A stretch of DNA of 64,000 nucleotides, taken from the NCBI RefSeq assembly GCF_001898115.1, contig NZ_MKSQ01000008.1, positions 435,606-499,605 on the forward strand, read 5' to 3'. Each line of letters begins with the position of its first letter. The first letter of the stretch is position 1. Source of the stretch: Allobosea sp. 67-29. Lineage in GTDB: Bacteria > Pseudomonadota > Alphaproteobacteria > Rhizobiales > Beijerinckiaceae. Below the pieces are notes generated by a model, which was not told the DNA's origin, made no database searches, and worked only from the letters and a program-made list of their open reading frames with translations. Made by a program: the position numbers and the translations under genes. Of this stretch, positions 1 to 9,619 are shown one piece after another.

Positions 1-194
1 GGCAGGAATTTACCGAGCGCATCGGTGTATTCGACAAAGGGCGTCTCGACCGGATCGAAGCCATAACGCGAGAAGCTCTCGCGGATGACTGCGAGCATGC
101 GCTCGGTGGCAGCAACATCGGCGGGGCCGCGATCGACGAAGCCGCGCGGCTGGCGGGCCTTCAGCTTGGCAGGGGCGGTCTTGTCGGCGGACAT
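1..194 (-). CDS. hisS: Histidine--tRNA ligase, N-terminal part (truncated by window edge)
   Basis: Manual minus-strand translation from ATG at 194: [65 protein letters not shown]; matches the class II HisRS N-terminus. Not in the ORF track. Confidence 0.8.
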   Translation of the reverse strand, partial: MSADKTAPAKLKARQPRGFVDRGPADVAATERMLAVIRESFSRYGFDPVETPFVEYTDALGKFL

Positions 195-276
195 GGCGTG
201 CGAAACTCGGACAATCAACAAAAAGTCGATTGCGGGTTAGACCGTACGAGCGCCAGGGGCAAGCGCGTCCTTCTCG

Positions 277-1647
277 CTACTCAGCCACCAGTTGCGCAGG
301 CCGCAACGGCCGGTCCTCGATCCCCGCCCGCGCCAGCTTCTCCGGCAGCGGGCCACCGGTCGCCCAGTCCAGCAATTCGGCCGTATGCACAACCGGCGTG
401 GTGGCTCCCTTGTCGGCAAAACCCTTCGCGAGCTGGGTCATGCAGCCGATATTGCCGGTCGCGACCAGCATCGGCCTGGTGCGCTCGATATTGCCGACCT
501 TGCGCTCGCGCAGCTTCCCTGCGATCTCGGGCTGCAGGATGTTGTAGACGCCGGCCGAGCCACAGCAGATATGGCCCTCCGGCACGTCCTTGACCTTGAA
601 GCCTGCACCCGAGAGCAAGCGCTTCGGCCCGTCCTTGAGCTGCTGGCCGTGCTGCATCGAGCAGGCCGAGTGATAGGCGATCGGCATCGCGACGTCGCGG
701 ACAGGCGCAAGTTCCAGCGTCTCCAGGAACTCGGTGACGTCCTTGGCCAACGCGGCGACCTTCGCCGCCTTCTCGGCATAATCCGGCTCGTTGCGGAACA
801 TGAAGCCGTAATCCTTGATCGTCGTGCCGCAGCCGGAGGCCGTGATCAGGATGGCGTCGAGCCCTTGGCCGTCGATCTCCGCGGTCCACGCGTCGATGTT
901 CTTCCGGGCGAAGGCGAGCGCATCGTGCTCCTGCCCCATATGATGGACGAGCGCGCCGCAACAGCCCTCGCCTTTCGGCAGCACGACCTCGACGCCATGG
1001 CGGTTGAGCAGGCGGATCGTCGCCTCGTTGATCGCGGGATCGAGCACCGGCTGGGCGCAGCCCGAGAGCAGCGCGACGCGCCTCTTGCGCCCGGCCGACG
1101 GCGGGAAGCTGCGCGGTCCCTCCATCGCCGAGCGTGTCGGCAGGCGTGCGGGCGCCAGGGCCAGCATCGCCTTCAGACGCGGACCGAAGACGGGCAGCAG
1201 GCCGAGAACAGGAGCGAGGGGCTTCGCCGGCAGCGCCGCCAGCATCGCCGCGCGGAAGCGGCCGGGATAGGGCAGGATCGCCGCCAGCACCTTGCGCAGC
1301 AAACGATCATGCCAGGAGCGCGTATAGGTCTCCTCGATATGGGCGCGGGCATGGTCGACGAGGTGCATGTAGTGCACGCCCGAGGGGCAGGTCGACATGC
1401 AGGAGAGGCAGGATAGGCAGCGGTCGACATGCTTCACCACCTCTTCGGTGGCGGGCTTGCCGTTCTCCAGCATGTCCTTGATCAGGTAGATGCGCCCGCG
1501 CGGGGAATCGAGCTCGTCGCCGAGCAGCAGATAGGTCGGGCAGGTCGCGGTGCAGAAGCCGCAATGCACGCAAGTGCGCAGGATCTTCTCCGAAGCCGGC
1601 ATGCGCGGGTCGGAGGCGAGGCGCTCGGGGGTGAAGTTGGTCTGCAT
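277..1647 (-). CDS. glcF: Glycolate oxidase iron-sulfur subunit
   Basis: Two CxxCxxCxxxCP clusters (CVHCGFCTATCPTY, CLSCLSCMSTCPSG) plus CCG motifs; downstream of glcD/glcE. Confidence 0.93.
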   Translation of the reverse strand: MQTNFTPERLASDPRMPASEKILRTCVHCGFCTATCPTYLLLGDELDSPRGRIYLIKDMLENGKPATEEVVKHVDRCLSCLSCMSTCPSGVHYMHLVDHARAHIEETYTRSWHDRLLRKVLAAILPYPGRFRAAMLAALPAKPLAPVLGLLPVFGPRLKAMLALAPARLPTRSAMEGPRSFPPSAGRKRRVALLSGCAQPVLDPAINEATIRLLNRHGVEVVLPKGEGCCGALVHHMGQEHDALAFARKNIDAWTAEIDGQGLDAILITASGCGTTIKDYGFMFRNEPDYAEKAAKVAALAKDVTEFLETLELAPVRDVAMPIAYHSACSMQHGQQLKDGPKRLLSGAGFKVKDVPEGHICCGSAGVYNILQPEIAGKLRERKVGNIERTRPMLVATGNIGCMTQLAKGFADKGATTPVVHTAELLDWATGGPLPEKLARAGIEDRPLRPAQLVAE

Positions 1648-1653
1648 GGCGCG

Positions 1654-2289
1654 TCAGGCTCCACCCTGCCAGGCCTTGATCCAGTCCATCGGCCAGAGCA
1701 GCATGATGACGTTGAGGGTCAGGTTGTCGCGGATCAGCCAGCCGACGATCAGCTCCATCGCCAGCGCGCTCGAAACCGTCAGCCAGACCGGCGCCAGCCG
1801 GGCGATCAGGAAGCCGAGCACCATCGCGAGGATGTCGCAGACCGAATTCAGGACGCTGTCGCCGTAGTAGTCGAGCGAGATCGTGGCCGAGCGATAATGC
1901 TCGATCACGGCCGGCGAATTCTCGGTGATCTCCCAGGCGCTCTCGATGACGATGGCGAGCAGCAGCGCGGCGCCGAAGGAGATCGGCAGGCCGGTGACGC
2001 GGCGGATCAGCCAGAACAACCCGTAAAACAGGAAGCCATGAATGATGTGCGAGAAGGTGTACCAGTCGGCGATGTGCTGGGAGTTCTCGGAGGAGAACAC
2101 CTGTCCCTGCCAGAGCTTCACATAGCCGCATTTGCACATCGGCTCGCGGCCCATCGCCAGCAGGATCGCCGCGGCGGCGGCCACGAGCAGCAGAGCCGCC
2201 CCTGCAACGGCGAGCCGGTTCAATCGCCCGGAGGCCCAGCGCGTCCGTGGCTCGGCCAGGTCGGTGGAGATCGATTCGGTGAGCGCCAT
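1654..2289 (-). CDS. DUF2585/UPF0314-like integral membrane protein within the glc operon
   Basis: [11 protein letters not shown]...[44 protein letters not shown]...[12 protein letters not shown]; several TM segments; ATG overlaps the glcE stop (TGATG). Confidence 0.85.
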   Translation of the reverse strand: MALTESISTDLAEPRTRWASGRLNRLAVAGAALLLVAAAAAILLAMGREPMCKCGYVKLWQGQVFSSENSQHIADWYTFSHIIHGFLFYGLFWLIRRVTGLPISFGAALLLAIVIESAWEITENSPAVIEHYRSATISLDYYGDSVLNSVCDILAMVLGFLIARLAPVWLTVSSALAMELIVGWLIRDNLTLNVIMLLWPMDWIKAWQGGA

Positions 2290-3476
2290 CAGATCCCCGC
2301 ATACATCCGGCCGGGCTCGAAGATGCCGGCCGGATCGAAACTCTTCTTGATGCCGACTGTCACACGTATCAGCGGCTCGGACAGAGGCTGGAAGACCGCG
2401 ACGGCGGCGCGGATCGCATCGGGCGCGCGAACCAGCGTCGCATGGCCGCCGAGCGGCTTCAGTGCTGCGCGGATGGCCGCTGAGCCGGCGTCGCTTCCGG
2501 CCGGCGCTGCAAGCCAGACCAGGCCACCGCCCCAATCGTAGAACCAGCGGGCGCCGGGCAACATCTGCGCGATGGCGCTTGCGGCTCTCGGGCTGTCGGT
2601 CGGCTTGACCGACAGGCGCCAGACCGCCTCCTGCGTCCCGGCGAAGAAGGCCGCGTCGCGGATATGACGCCAGAGCGCCGCCATGGGCTCGCCTTCCAGA
2701 TTGTCGGGCACGCCATATTCGCCGAGCAGCAGCGCGAGCTCGCCGGAGCGGTATCGAAGCGAGTCCGGAAAATTCTCCAGCCGCAGGAGCGTCAGCGCCT
2801 CCTCGCCGCCGAGGCCGGCGGGCAGATGCGCCGCCGCCATCGGCTCGAAGGGCGAGCCCAGCGCCTTGGACAAGAGCGCGACGCCCTGAGCATCCGAGAG
2901 GCCGCGCCATTGCAGCGTGGCGGTCTCGGCGGGCTTCGGCAGCACGCGGAAGGTGACCTCGGTGAGGAAGCCGAGCGTGCCGTAGCTGCCGCAGACGAGC
3001 TTCACGAGATCGAGGCCGGTGACGTTCTTCATCACCCGCCCGCCGGATTTCACCATCTCACCGCGGCCATTGACGAGCCGCACGCCGATCAAGGAATCGC
3101 GCGCGGCGCCGGCGTTGATGCGGCGGGGGCCAGAGACGTTGCAGGCGGCGACCGCACCGATGGTCGGCGTGCCGTCGGAGCCGAAGAGCGGCCGGTGGTC
3201 CATGGGCTCGAAGGGCAGCATCTGGCCGCGCTCGGCCAGCGTCTCCTGTACGGTTTCCAGCGGCGTTCCGGCGCGGGCGGCGATGACCATCTCGGCCGGC
3301 TCATAGAGCGTGATGCCGGTGAGGCCGGCGCTGGACAGGGTGCTCGCCACCTGGGGCGGGCGGCCGAGACCGGCGCGCGTGCCGCCGCCGCGCAAGGTCA
3401 GCGGCACGGCGTTCTCGACGACGGATTTCACGACGGCGCAGGCCTGCGCCTCGGTTGTGGGCGTGTGGATGATCAC
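2289..3476 (-). CDS. glcE: Glycolate oxidase FAD-binding subunit
   Basis: FAD-binding PCMH-like protein ([17 protein letters not shown]...[17 protein letters not shown]); GTG start overlaps the glcD stop. Confidence 0.9.
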   Translation of the reverse strand: MIIHTPTTEAQACAVVKSVVENAVPLTLRGGGTRAGLGRPPQVASTLSSAGLTGITLYEPAEMVIAARAGTPLETVQETLAERGQMLPFEPMDHRPLFGSDGTPTIGAVAACNVSGPRRINAGAARDSLIGVRLVNGRGEMVKSGGRVMKNVTGLDLVKLVCGSYGTLGFLTEVTFRVLPKPAETATLQWRGLSDAQGVALLSKALGSPFEPMAAAHLPAGLGGEEALTLLRLENFPDSLRYRSGELALLLGEYGVPDNLEGEPMAALWRHIRDAAFFAGTQEAVWRLSVKPTDSPRAASAIAQMLPGARWFYDWGGGLVWLAAPAGSDAGSAAIRAALKPLGGHATLVRAPDAIRAAVAVFQPLSEPLIRVTVGIKKSFDPAGIFEPGRMYAGI

Positions 3477-4909
3477 GCGGCGATCCGCCCTTCCAGCGGG
3501 AAAACCTTGGCCGGGTTGAGCAGCCAGCGCGCGTCGAAGACCGCCCTCACCCGCATCTGCTGGGCGAGATCGGCCTCGTTGAACTGGACCGTCATCAGGT
3601 CGCGCTTCTCGATGCCGACGCCGTGCTCGCCGGTGAGGCAGCCGCCCACCTCGACGCAGAGCTTGAGGATGTCCATGCCGGCATCCTCCGCCTTCTGCGC
3701 CTCGACCGGGTCGTTGCAGTTGTAGAGGATCAGCGGATGGAGATTGCCGTCGCCGGCGTGGAAGACGTTGGCGACGCGCAGGCCATAACCCTTCACGATC
3801 TCGTCCATGCGCTTGAGCACGTAGGGGAGCTGACCGGTCGGGATCGTGCCGTCCATGCAGATGTAGTCGGCGATGCGGCCGGTCGCGCCGAAGGCCGATT
3901 TGCGCCCCTTCCAGATCGCCGCCGCCTCCATCGCCGATTTGGATTCCTTGACGGTGGTGACGCCGTGTTCCCGGGCGATGGCGACGATGCGGGCAAGCTG
4001 CGCGTCCATCTCGGCATCCGAGCCCTCGACCTCGATGATCAGGAGCGCCTCGACATCCATCGGATAGCCGGCCTTGGCGAAGGCCTCGCAGATCTCGATC
4101 GCCGGCTTGTCCATGAACTCCATCGCGACCGGGATGATGCCCGCGCCGATGATCGCAGCCACGGCCGCGCCCGCCTGCTCGCTGGTCGGGAAGCCGAAGA
4201 GCACGGGCCGCGCGCCTTCGGCCGCCCGCAGGATGCGGACCGTTGCCTCGGTGACGATGCCGAGCTGCCCCTCCGAGCCGTTGATCAGGCCGAGCAGATC
4301 GTAGCCGGGGGCATCGAGATGGGCGCCGCCGATCTCGACAACCTCGCCATCGAGCATCACCATCGTGACGCCCAGCACATTGTTGGTGGTGACGCCGTAT
4401 TTGAGGCAATGGGCGCCGCCCGAGTTCATGCCGATATTGCCGCCGATCGAGCAGGCGAGCTGGGAGGACGGGTCGGGCGCATAGAAGAAGCCCTCGGCCG
4501 AAACGGCACCCGTCACGGCGAGGTTGGTGACGCCCGCCTCGACCCTGGCGACGCGATTGGCATAGTCGATCTCGAGGATGCGGTTCATCTTCGAGACGCC
4601 GATGACGACGGCATCCTCCTGAGGGATCGCTCCGCCCGCGAGCGAGGTGCCCGAGCCGCGCGGAATCACAGGCACGCCCTGCTCCAGGCAATAGCGCAGC
4701 ACCGCCGCGACCTCCCGGGTCGTCTCGGGCAGCACGACGGCCAGGGGCATGCGGCGATAGGCGGTGAGTGCGTCGGTCTCGTAGGGTCGCCGCTCGTCGT
4801 CGCTGGTGATCAGCGCCTGCGGCGGGACGAGTCGCGCCAATCCGGCGATGATCGCATCGCGGCGGGCGAGAATGCCGGCATCCGGCGCCGGAAAAGCAAT
4901 CGCGCTCAT
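3473..4909 (-). CDS. glcD: Glycolate oxidase subunit GlcD, FAD-linked
   Basis: PRGSGTSLAGGAIP, GGNIGMNSGGAHCLKYGVTTNNVLG, HAGDGNLHP, GEHGVGIEKRDLM motifs of the GlcD family. Confidence 0.93.
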   Translation of the reverse strand: MSAIAFPAPDAGILARRDAIIAGLARLVPPQALITSDDERRPYETDALTAYRRMPLAVVLPETTREVAAVLRYCLEQGVPVIPRGSGTSLAGGAIPQEDAVVIGVSKMNRILEIDYANRVARVEAGVTNLAVTGAVSAEGFFYAPDPSSQLACSIGGNIGMNSGGAHCLKYGVTTNNVLGVTMVMLDGEVVEIGGAHLDAPGYDLLGLINGSEGQLGIVTEATVRILRAAEGARPVLFGFPTSEQAGAAVAAIIGAGIIPVAMEFMDKPAIEICEAFAKAGYPMDVEALLIIEVEGSDAEMDAQLARIVAIAREHGVTTVKESKSAMEAAAIWKGRKSAFGATGRIADYICMDGTIPTGQLPYVLKRMDEIVKGYGLRVANVFHAGDGNLHPLILYNCNDPVEAQKAEDAGMDILKLCVEVGGCLTGEHGVGIEKRDLMTVQFNEADLAQQMRVRAVFDARWLLNPAKVFPLEGRIAA

Positions 4910-5037
4910 CTCCCTCCCCCTCGCGAGCCACATCGCTCCGATCACTGATTGCGCTGCAGACTAGACCAATTCAAGGCCCCTTGCAGCGTGTGTGGAAAGC
5001 CAGCAATTATTTCCAAAATGGAAAAGGTGGCCCGATC

Positions 5038-5943
5038 ATGGACCGGTTCGGCGATCTCGACGTGTTTGCACATGTGGTCACGACCAAAAGCATGTCGGCC
5101 GCCGGCCGGCAGCTCAACCTGTCGCCGGCCGTGATCTCGAAGCGCATCCGGCGCCTGGAAGAACGTCTTGGCGTGCGCCTGCTGCAGCGCACGACGCGCC
5201 AGCTCGCCCTGACCGAGGCCGGACAAGGCTTCTACGAGCGCGTCGTCTCCATCCTGTCCTCGATCGAGGAGGCGGAGGCCTGGGTTTCCAGCGGTGCCGG
5301 GCAGGTCCGCGGCACGCTCCGCGTCTCGGCGCCCACCTCCTTCGGGCGCCTGCATATCGCGCCGCATCTCAAGCGCTTTCTCGACGCGAATCCCCTGGTG
5401 ACGGTCGAACTCGTGCTGAGCGACGCCTTCGTCGACGTGGTCGGGGAAGGCTTCGACCTCGCGGTCCGCATCGCCGACCTGCAGGATTCGAGCCTGGTGG
5501 CAAAGCGGCTCGCCCCGAATCACCGGGTGCTCTGCGCGACGCCGGGCTACCTTGCCGCCCATGGCACGCCGACCGGCATCGCGGCGCTGTCACGGCACAC
5601 CTTGATCGCCCACAACGCCGATCACTGGCGGCTCGACGGGCCGGAGGGGCCCGTCTCCGTGCGGGTCAACGGCCCGCTGCGGACCAATTCGAGCGAGGTG
5701 GTGCGCGAGGCGCTCCTGGCCGGCGTCGGCATCGCCCTGCGCTCGACCTGGGATGTCGGGCCCGAACTGAAGTCCGGGGCGCTGCAAAGAGTGCTGCCCG
5801 CCTACGCCGTCGGCTCGCGCGTTGCGGTCTATGCGGTCTATCCCAGCCGCAGACACATGGAGCAGAAGCTGCGCGCCTTCGTCGACTATCTGGCGGAGCT
5901 CTACGGCGCCACGCCCTATTGGGATGCGGGGCTTGCGCTATAG
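5038..5943 (+). CDS. LysR family transcriptional regulator, divergent from glcDEF
   Basis: N-terminal wHTH MDRFGDLDVFAHVVTTKSMSAAGRQLNLSPAVISKRIRRLEERLGVRLLQRTTRQLALTEAG. Confidence 0.92.
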   Translation: MDRFGDLDVFAHVVTTKSMSAAGRQLNLSPAVISKRIRRLEERLGVRLLQRTTRQLALTEAGQGFYERVVSILSSIEEAEAWVSSGAGQVRGTLRVSAPTSFGRLHIAPHLKRFLDANPLVTVELVLSDAFVDVVGEGFDLAVRIADLQDSSLVAKRLAPNHRVLCATPGYLAAHGTPTGIAALSRHTLIAHNADHWRLDGPEGPVSVRVNGPLRTNSSEVVREALLAGVGIALRSTWDVGPELKSGALQRVLPAYAVGSRVAVYAVYPSRRHMEQKLRAFVDYLAELYGATPYWDAGLAL

Positions 5944-6003
5944 GCCATTGCCCTGCGTCGCGCCTGCGGGGATGGTCGGGATGATATCCGAGGGAGGACA
6001 GGC

Positions 6004-6936
6004 ATGTTCGGCGTGCTCGACGGCACTGGGGTTTCGGTTCTGGATCCGCGCTTTCATCGCGTCGTGCCGGGTTCGGCGCGGGTCGAGCGGCTGTGGACGG
6101 GTGCGCGCTGGTCGGAGGGGCCGGCCTGGTTCCCCGCCCACAACACCTTGGTCTGGTCGGATATCCCGAACGACCGCATGCTGCGCTACGACGCATTGAC
6201 CGGTCAGGTCGGCGTCTTCCGCCAGCCGGCGCGCAATTCCAACGGCAACACGGTCGACGCGCAGGGCCGCCTTGTGACCTGCGAGCATGGCGGGCGGCAA
6301 GTGACGCGCACCGAGCATGACGGCTCGATCACGGTGCTTGCGAGCCACTATGGCGGCAAGCAGCTGAACTCGCCCAACGACGTCGTGGTCAAGTCGGATG
6401 GCTCGATCTGGTTCACCGATCCCGACTACGGCATCCTGAGCGATTACGAAGGCGACAAATCCCCGGGCGAGATCGGCGCCTGCCATGTCTACCGGATCGA
6501 CGGGCAGAGCGGCGAGATCGCCATCGTCGCCGATGACTTCGTCAAGCCCAACGGCCTCGCCTTCTCGCCGGACGAGAGCATCCTCTACATCGCCGATACC
6601 GGCGCCAGCCACGACCCCGAGAACGGCCCGCGCCATATCCGTGCCTTCAAGCTCGGCGCTGACGGCAAGACGCTGGGCGCCTCGAAGGTCTTCGCCACCT
6701 GCACGAGCGGGCTCTTCGACGGCTTCCGCTTGGACATCGAAGGGCGGATCTGGTCGAGCGCCGCCGATGGCGTCCACATCTACCACCCGGACGGCACCCT
6801 CGTCGGCAAGGTGGCGATTCCCGAGATTGTCGCGAATGTCTGCTGGGGCGGGCCGAAGCTCAACCGCCTGTTCATCTGCGGGACGACCTCGCTCTACGCC
6901 GTGATGACCCATACGAACGGCGCGGGCCGGCCCTGA
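6004..6936 (+). CDS. SMP-30/gluconolactonase/LRE family protein
   Basis: WSEGPAWFPAHNTLVWSDIPNDRMLRYD, NSPNDVVVKSDGSIWFTDPDYG, KPNGLAFSPDESILYIADT motifs. Confidence 0.9.
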   Translation: MFGVLDGTGVSVLDPRFHRVVPGSARVERLWTGARWSEGPAWFPAHNTLVWSDIPNDRMLRYDALTGQVGVFRQPARNSNGNTVDAQGRLVTCEHGGRQVTRTEHDGSITVLASHYGGKQLNSPNDVVVKSDGSIWFTDPDYGILSDYEGDKSPGEIGACHVYRIDGQSGEIAIVADDFVKPNGLAFSPDESILYIADTGASHDPENGPRHIRAFKLGADGKTLGASKVFATCTSGLFDGFRLDIEGRIWSSAADGVHIYHPDGTLVGKVAIPEIVANVCWGGPKLNRLFICGTTSLYAVMTHTNGAGRP

Positions 6937-6951
6937 GCCGGCCACCGCCGG

Positions 6952-8307
6952 CTACACGTCCTGCCCGACATAGTCGGCGACCTGCTGCATGCGCTTCAGC
7001 GTGCGCCAGTAGATGTCCTCCATCAGCAGATGGGCGAACTCGCCGTTGCGGCCGATGCTGTAGAGGCCCGCGACGCCGGTTTCGCGAGCGAACTCCTGCC
7101 GCCGCCGCTCGTAGCGCGACAGATAGACCGGATAGGCAAAGGGCGTCTTCAGCATGCCGCCGGCGCCGATGTAGCGCGCACGCAGATGCGGATAGATCCG
7201 ACACAGCCCGTCGAGGCAGATCCGGGCGAGGTCCTCGTCCGACATCGACCAATGGGCATCGCCGACCTCACAACCGATGTCGAAGGTCAGTTGCGTGCGC
7301 CCCTCCGGAGCAAGCCAGGGCATAGAGAACGGCGCCTCGGTGACCCGGAAGAACGGCTGCGACCGGTCCGGCACCCACAACATGGTATCCGGCAGGAGAT
7401 TTCGCCCTTCGAAGCGCAGGTTGACGAAGATCATCGGCCGGTAGCGGAACCGGGCGAGCTCGTCGAGCTTGTCAGTCCCCTCCACGAGGCGCGGCAGAAC
7501 GTGTACGGGCGCGGTGCTGACCGCGGCCGAGACGCCGACCTCGCGGCCGTTCACCCTGACGGCGACGACACGGCCGCCCTCGACGAAGATGCGCTCGACC
7601 CGCGATTCCAGCGCGACGCGGTGGCCGACCCGCTTCAGCGTCGGCTCCAGCAGCCGCGAGACGCCGCCCTCCGGATAGACGTGATAGACGGCCGCGCTTT
7701 CCGGCATCTCATGCGAGTATCCGTTGCAGACCGCACGCCCGGTCAGACGCGAGGCGGCCTTGAGATAGAGCGTCTTCAGAACCCCGGCCGAAAGCTTCTG
7801 GCCGACGGCCGGCGAGAGTTCCGAGGCCGGAGCGCCGGACCAGGCCTCCGCCAGCGGGATCGCGACGTCCTCGGCCAGCGCCGCCCCGTAGGCATTGCGG
7901 AACCAGTCGGCGGCGCTCTCGACACTGCCGGGCTTCAGCCGGGCCGCGAGGGCGCTGGCGGCATAGCGCGGCGAAGCGGCGAGGCCGAACGGATAGGCGT
8001 AGCTGCGTCCCCGCAGCGCCACGGCCTCGCCGTAATGGCCGACCGTATGCGAGATGTCCTCGGCTCCCAGCGCACGCGCCAGCCGGTTGCTGACGAAATG
8101 CGCCCCGAAATCATAGCTGTAGCCGTCAGCGTCCTTGAACGAAGCGGCCATTCCGCCGACCGCGCGGCCGGTCTCGAACACAGCAGCCTGAAGCCCCCGC
8201 CGCTCCAGCTCCGCGGCGGCCGTCAGGCCGGCGATGCCGGCCCCGATGACGGCCACAGGCCGCGCCAGGCGGCGCCAGACCGCCGGCGCCTTGACAGCGA
8301 TGTTCAT
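6952..8307 (-). CDS. FAD-dependent oxidoreductase (protoporphyrinogen oxidase/UDP-galactopyranose mutase-like)
   Basis: Rossmann motif PVAVIGAGIAGLTAAAELERRG; C-terminal YSIGRNGEFAHLLMEDIYW. Start at MNIAVKAP chosen. Confidence 0.78.
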   Translation of the reverse strand: MNIAVKAPAVWRRLARPVAVIGAGIAGLTAAAELERRGLQAAVFETGRAVGGMAASFKDADGYSYDFGAHFVSNRLARALGAEDISHTVGHYGEAVALRGRSYAYPFGLAASPRYAASALAARLKPGSVESAADWFRNAYGAALAEDVAIPLAEAWSGAPASELSPAVGQKLSAGVLKTLYLKAASRLTGRAVCNGYSHEMPESAAVYHVYPEGGVSRLLEPTLKRVGHRVALESRVERIFVEGGRVVAVRVNGREVGVSAAVSTAPVHVLPRLVEGTDKLDELARFRYRPMIFVNLRFEGRNLLPDTMLWVPDRSQPFFRVTEAPFSMPWLAPEGRTQLTFDIGCEVGDAHWSMSDEDLARICLDGLCRIYPHLRARYIGAGGMLKTPFAYPVYLSRYERRRQEFARETGVAGLYSIGRNGEFAHLLMEDIYWRTLKRMQQVADYVGQDV

Positions 8308-8425
8308 GGCCGCTCCTCCGGACATGCCGGCAAGGTCCGGCAGCAATTGCCCTAGCAGGAGCGGATGAATCCCGGCTTGAACCGACCTCGCAATCGAGGA
8401 AAGCAATCGTCATGAATCGTTAAGG

Positions 8426-9508
8426 CTAATCGCGCGGCGGCTGACCGGAGCCTCGCGGCTCGTCCCGGATGCGGGTCAGCACCAGCGGCATCGCCAGGCC
8501 GATGACCACGAAACGCACGAGGTGGTGAGCCCCGACATAGAGCGTATCCAGCCCCATGGCGAAGGCGAGCATGGCCATGGCCTCGAGCCCGCCCGGTGCG
8601 AAGGCGGCCATGCCGCTGGCGTAGGGCACGCCGGCCAGGAGAGCCGCCGGCCAGGCGAAGAGGAAGGCGACGCCCATCGAGACCGCAAAGCCTCCGACCG
8701 CCAGCGGAAACAGGCCGCGAAGCTCCCTGCGCGGAATATGGGCGATGCGGCCGCCGATCGTCGAGCCCAGCAGGATCTGCACGGCGATCTGAATCGGCAT
8801 GGGCAGGCTGCCTTCCACCAGCCCGGTACCGTGGAAGATCGCGCTGGAGAACGTCGCGCCGAACATCAACGGCGCCGCGAGACCGACGCGCTCGAAGCCC
8901 AACCCGAGCACAAGCCCTGCCATGGTCAGCCCGAGCATGACGGCCGGACCGACCGGGCTCAGCACAGGCGCCGGCGCGCCCGCCGACGTGCCGGTCGCCT
9001 GCATCAGGCTCGGCAGGAAGGCGACGAGCACCAGAAGCCGGAAGAGCTGAACGACGGAGATGCGGCCGATATTGGCGCCCTTCGCCTGGGCGATCGCCAG
9101 CACGGTCGAGAGCGCGCCCGGGGCAGCCGCGAGCAAGGCATCGATCCAGGGCCAGCGCGCGACATGGCGCAGATAGGCCCCGGTCGAGAGCATGATCGCG
9201 GCGACGCCGACGAGCAGCATGGCCAGCGAGGCGGGGTAGCGGCCGAGCGCGGCCAGGGCCTCCGGCGTCGCGGCCGAGCCGAGGATCGTGCCCGACAGCA
9301 GCATCGTCGAATCGAACCAGGGGCGCCGCAGTGCCGGCAGCGGCCGGATCAGCGCCACGACGGTGCTGAGCAGCATCGAGCCCGACAACCAGGCCGCCGG
9401 CATGCCGAGCGTCGCGAACAGGGCGCCGCCGGTCGCCGCGATCGCGATCACGACCGCTTCGCGCCCCAGGATCGCCGATCGCGAGGAAGGGTAGCCGAAA
9501 ACTCTCAT
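8426..9508 (-). CDS. AbrB family membrane protein (putative ammonia monooxygenase/AbrB duplication family)
   Basis: Hydrophobic, about 10 TM; GxxWLSGSMLL and GGLEAMAMLAFAMGLDTLYVGAHHLVRF signature. Confidence 0.8.
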   Translation of the reverse strand: MRVFGYPSSRSAILGREAVVIAIAATGGALFATLGMPAAWLSGSMLLSTVVALIRPLPALRRPWFDSTMLLSGTILGSAATPEALAALGRYPASLAMLLVGVAAIMLSTGAYLRHVARWPWIDALLAAAPGALSTVLAIAQAKGANIGRISVVQLFRLLVLVAFLPSLMQATGTSAGAPAPVLSPVGPAVMLGLTMAGLVLGLGFERVGLAAPLMFGATFSSAIFHGTGLVEGSLPMPIQIAVQILLGSTIGGRIAHIPRRELRGLFPLAVGGFAVSMGVAFLFAWPAALLAGVPYASGMAAFAPGGLEAMAMLAFAMGLDTLYVGAHHLVRFVVIGLAMPLVLTRIRDEPRGSGQPPRD

Positions 9509-9619
9509 TCTGCCCCGAAGCGCCGCGTCGACGGCGCCGGGCGTTCATGGCCACGGCCGAGGCGGCGGTCAACCGCGCCGCCCGACGGCCCACGCAGGGC
9601 CGCCTTGCGCGGCGGGCGG

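Noticed and set aside
2290-2910. N-terminal extension of the DUF2585 ORF (418 aa)
   Set aside because: Overlaps glcE in another frame; the family-like start is MALTESIS at 2289.
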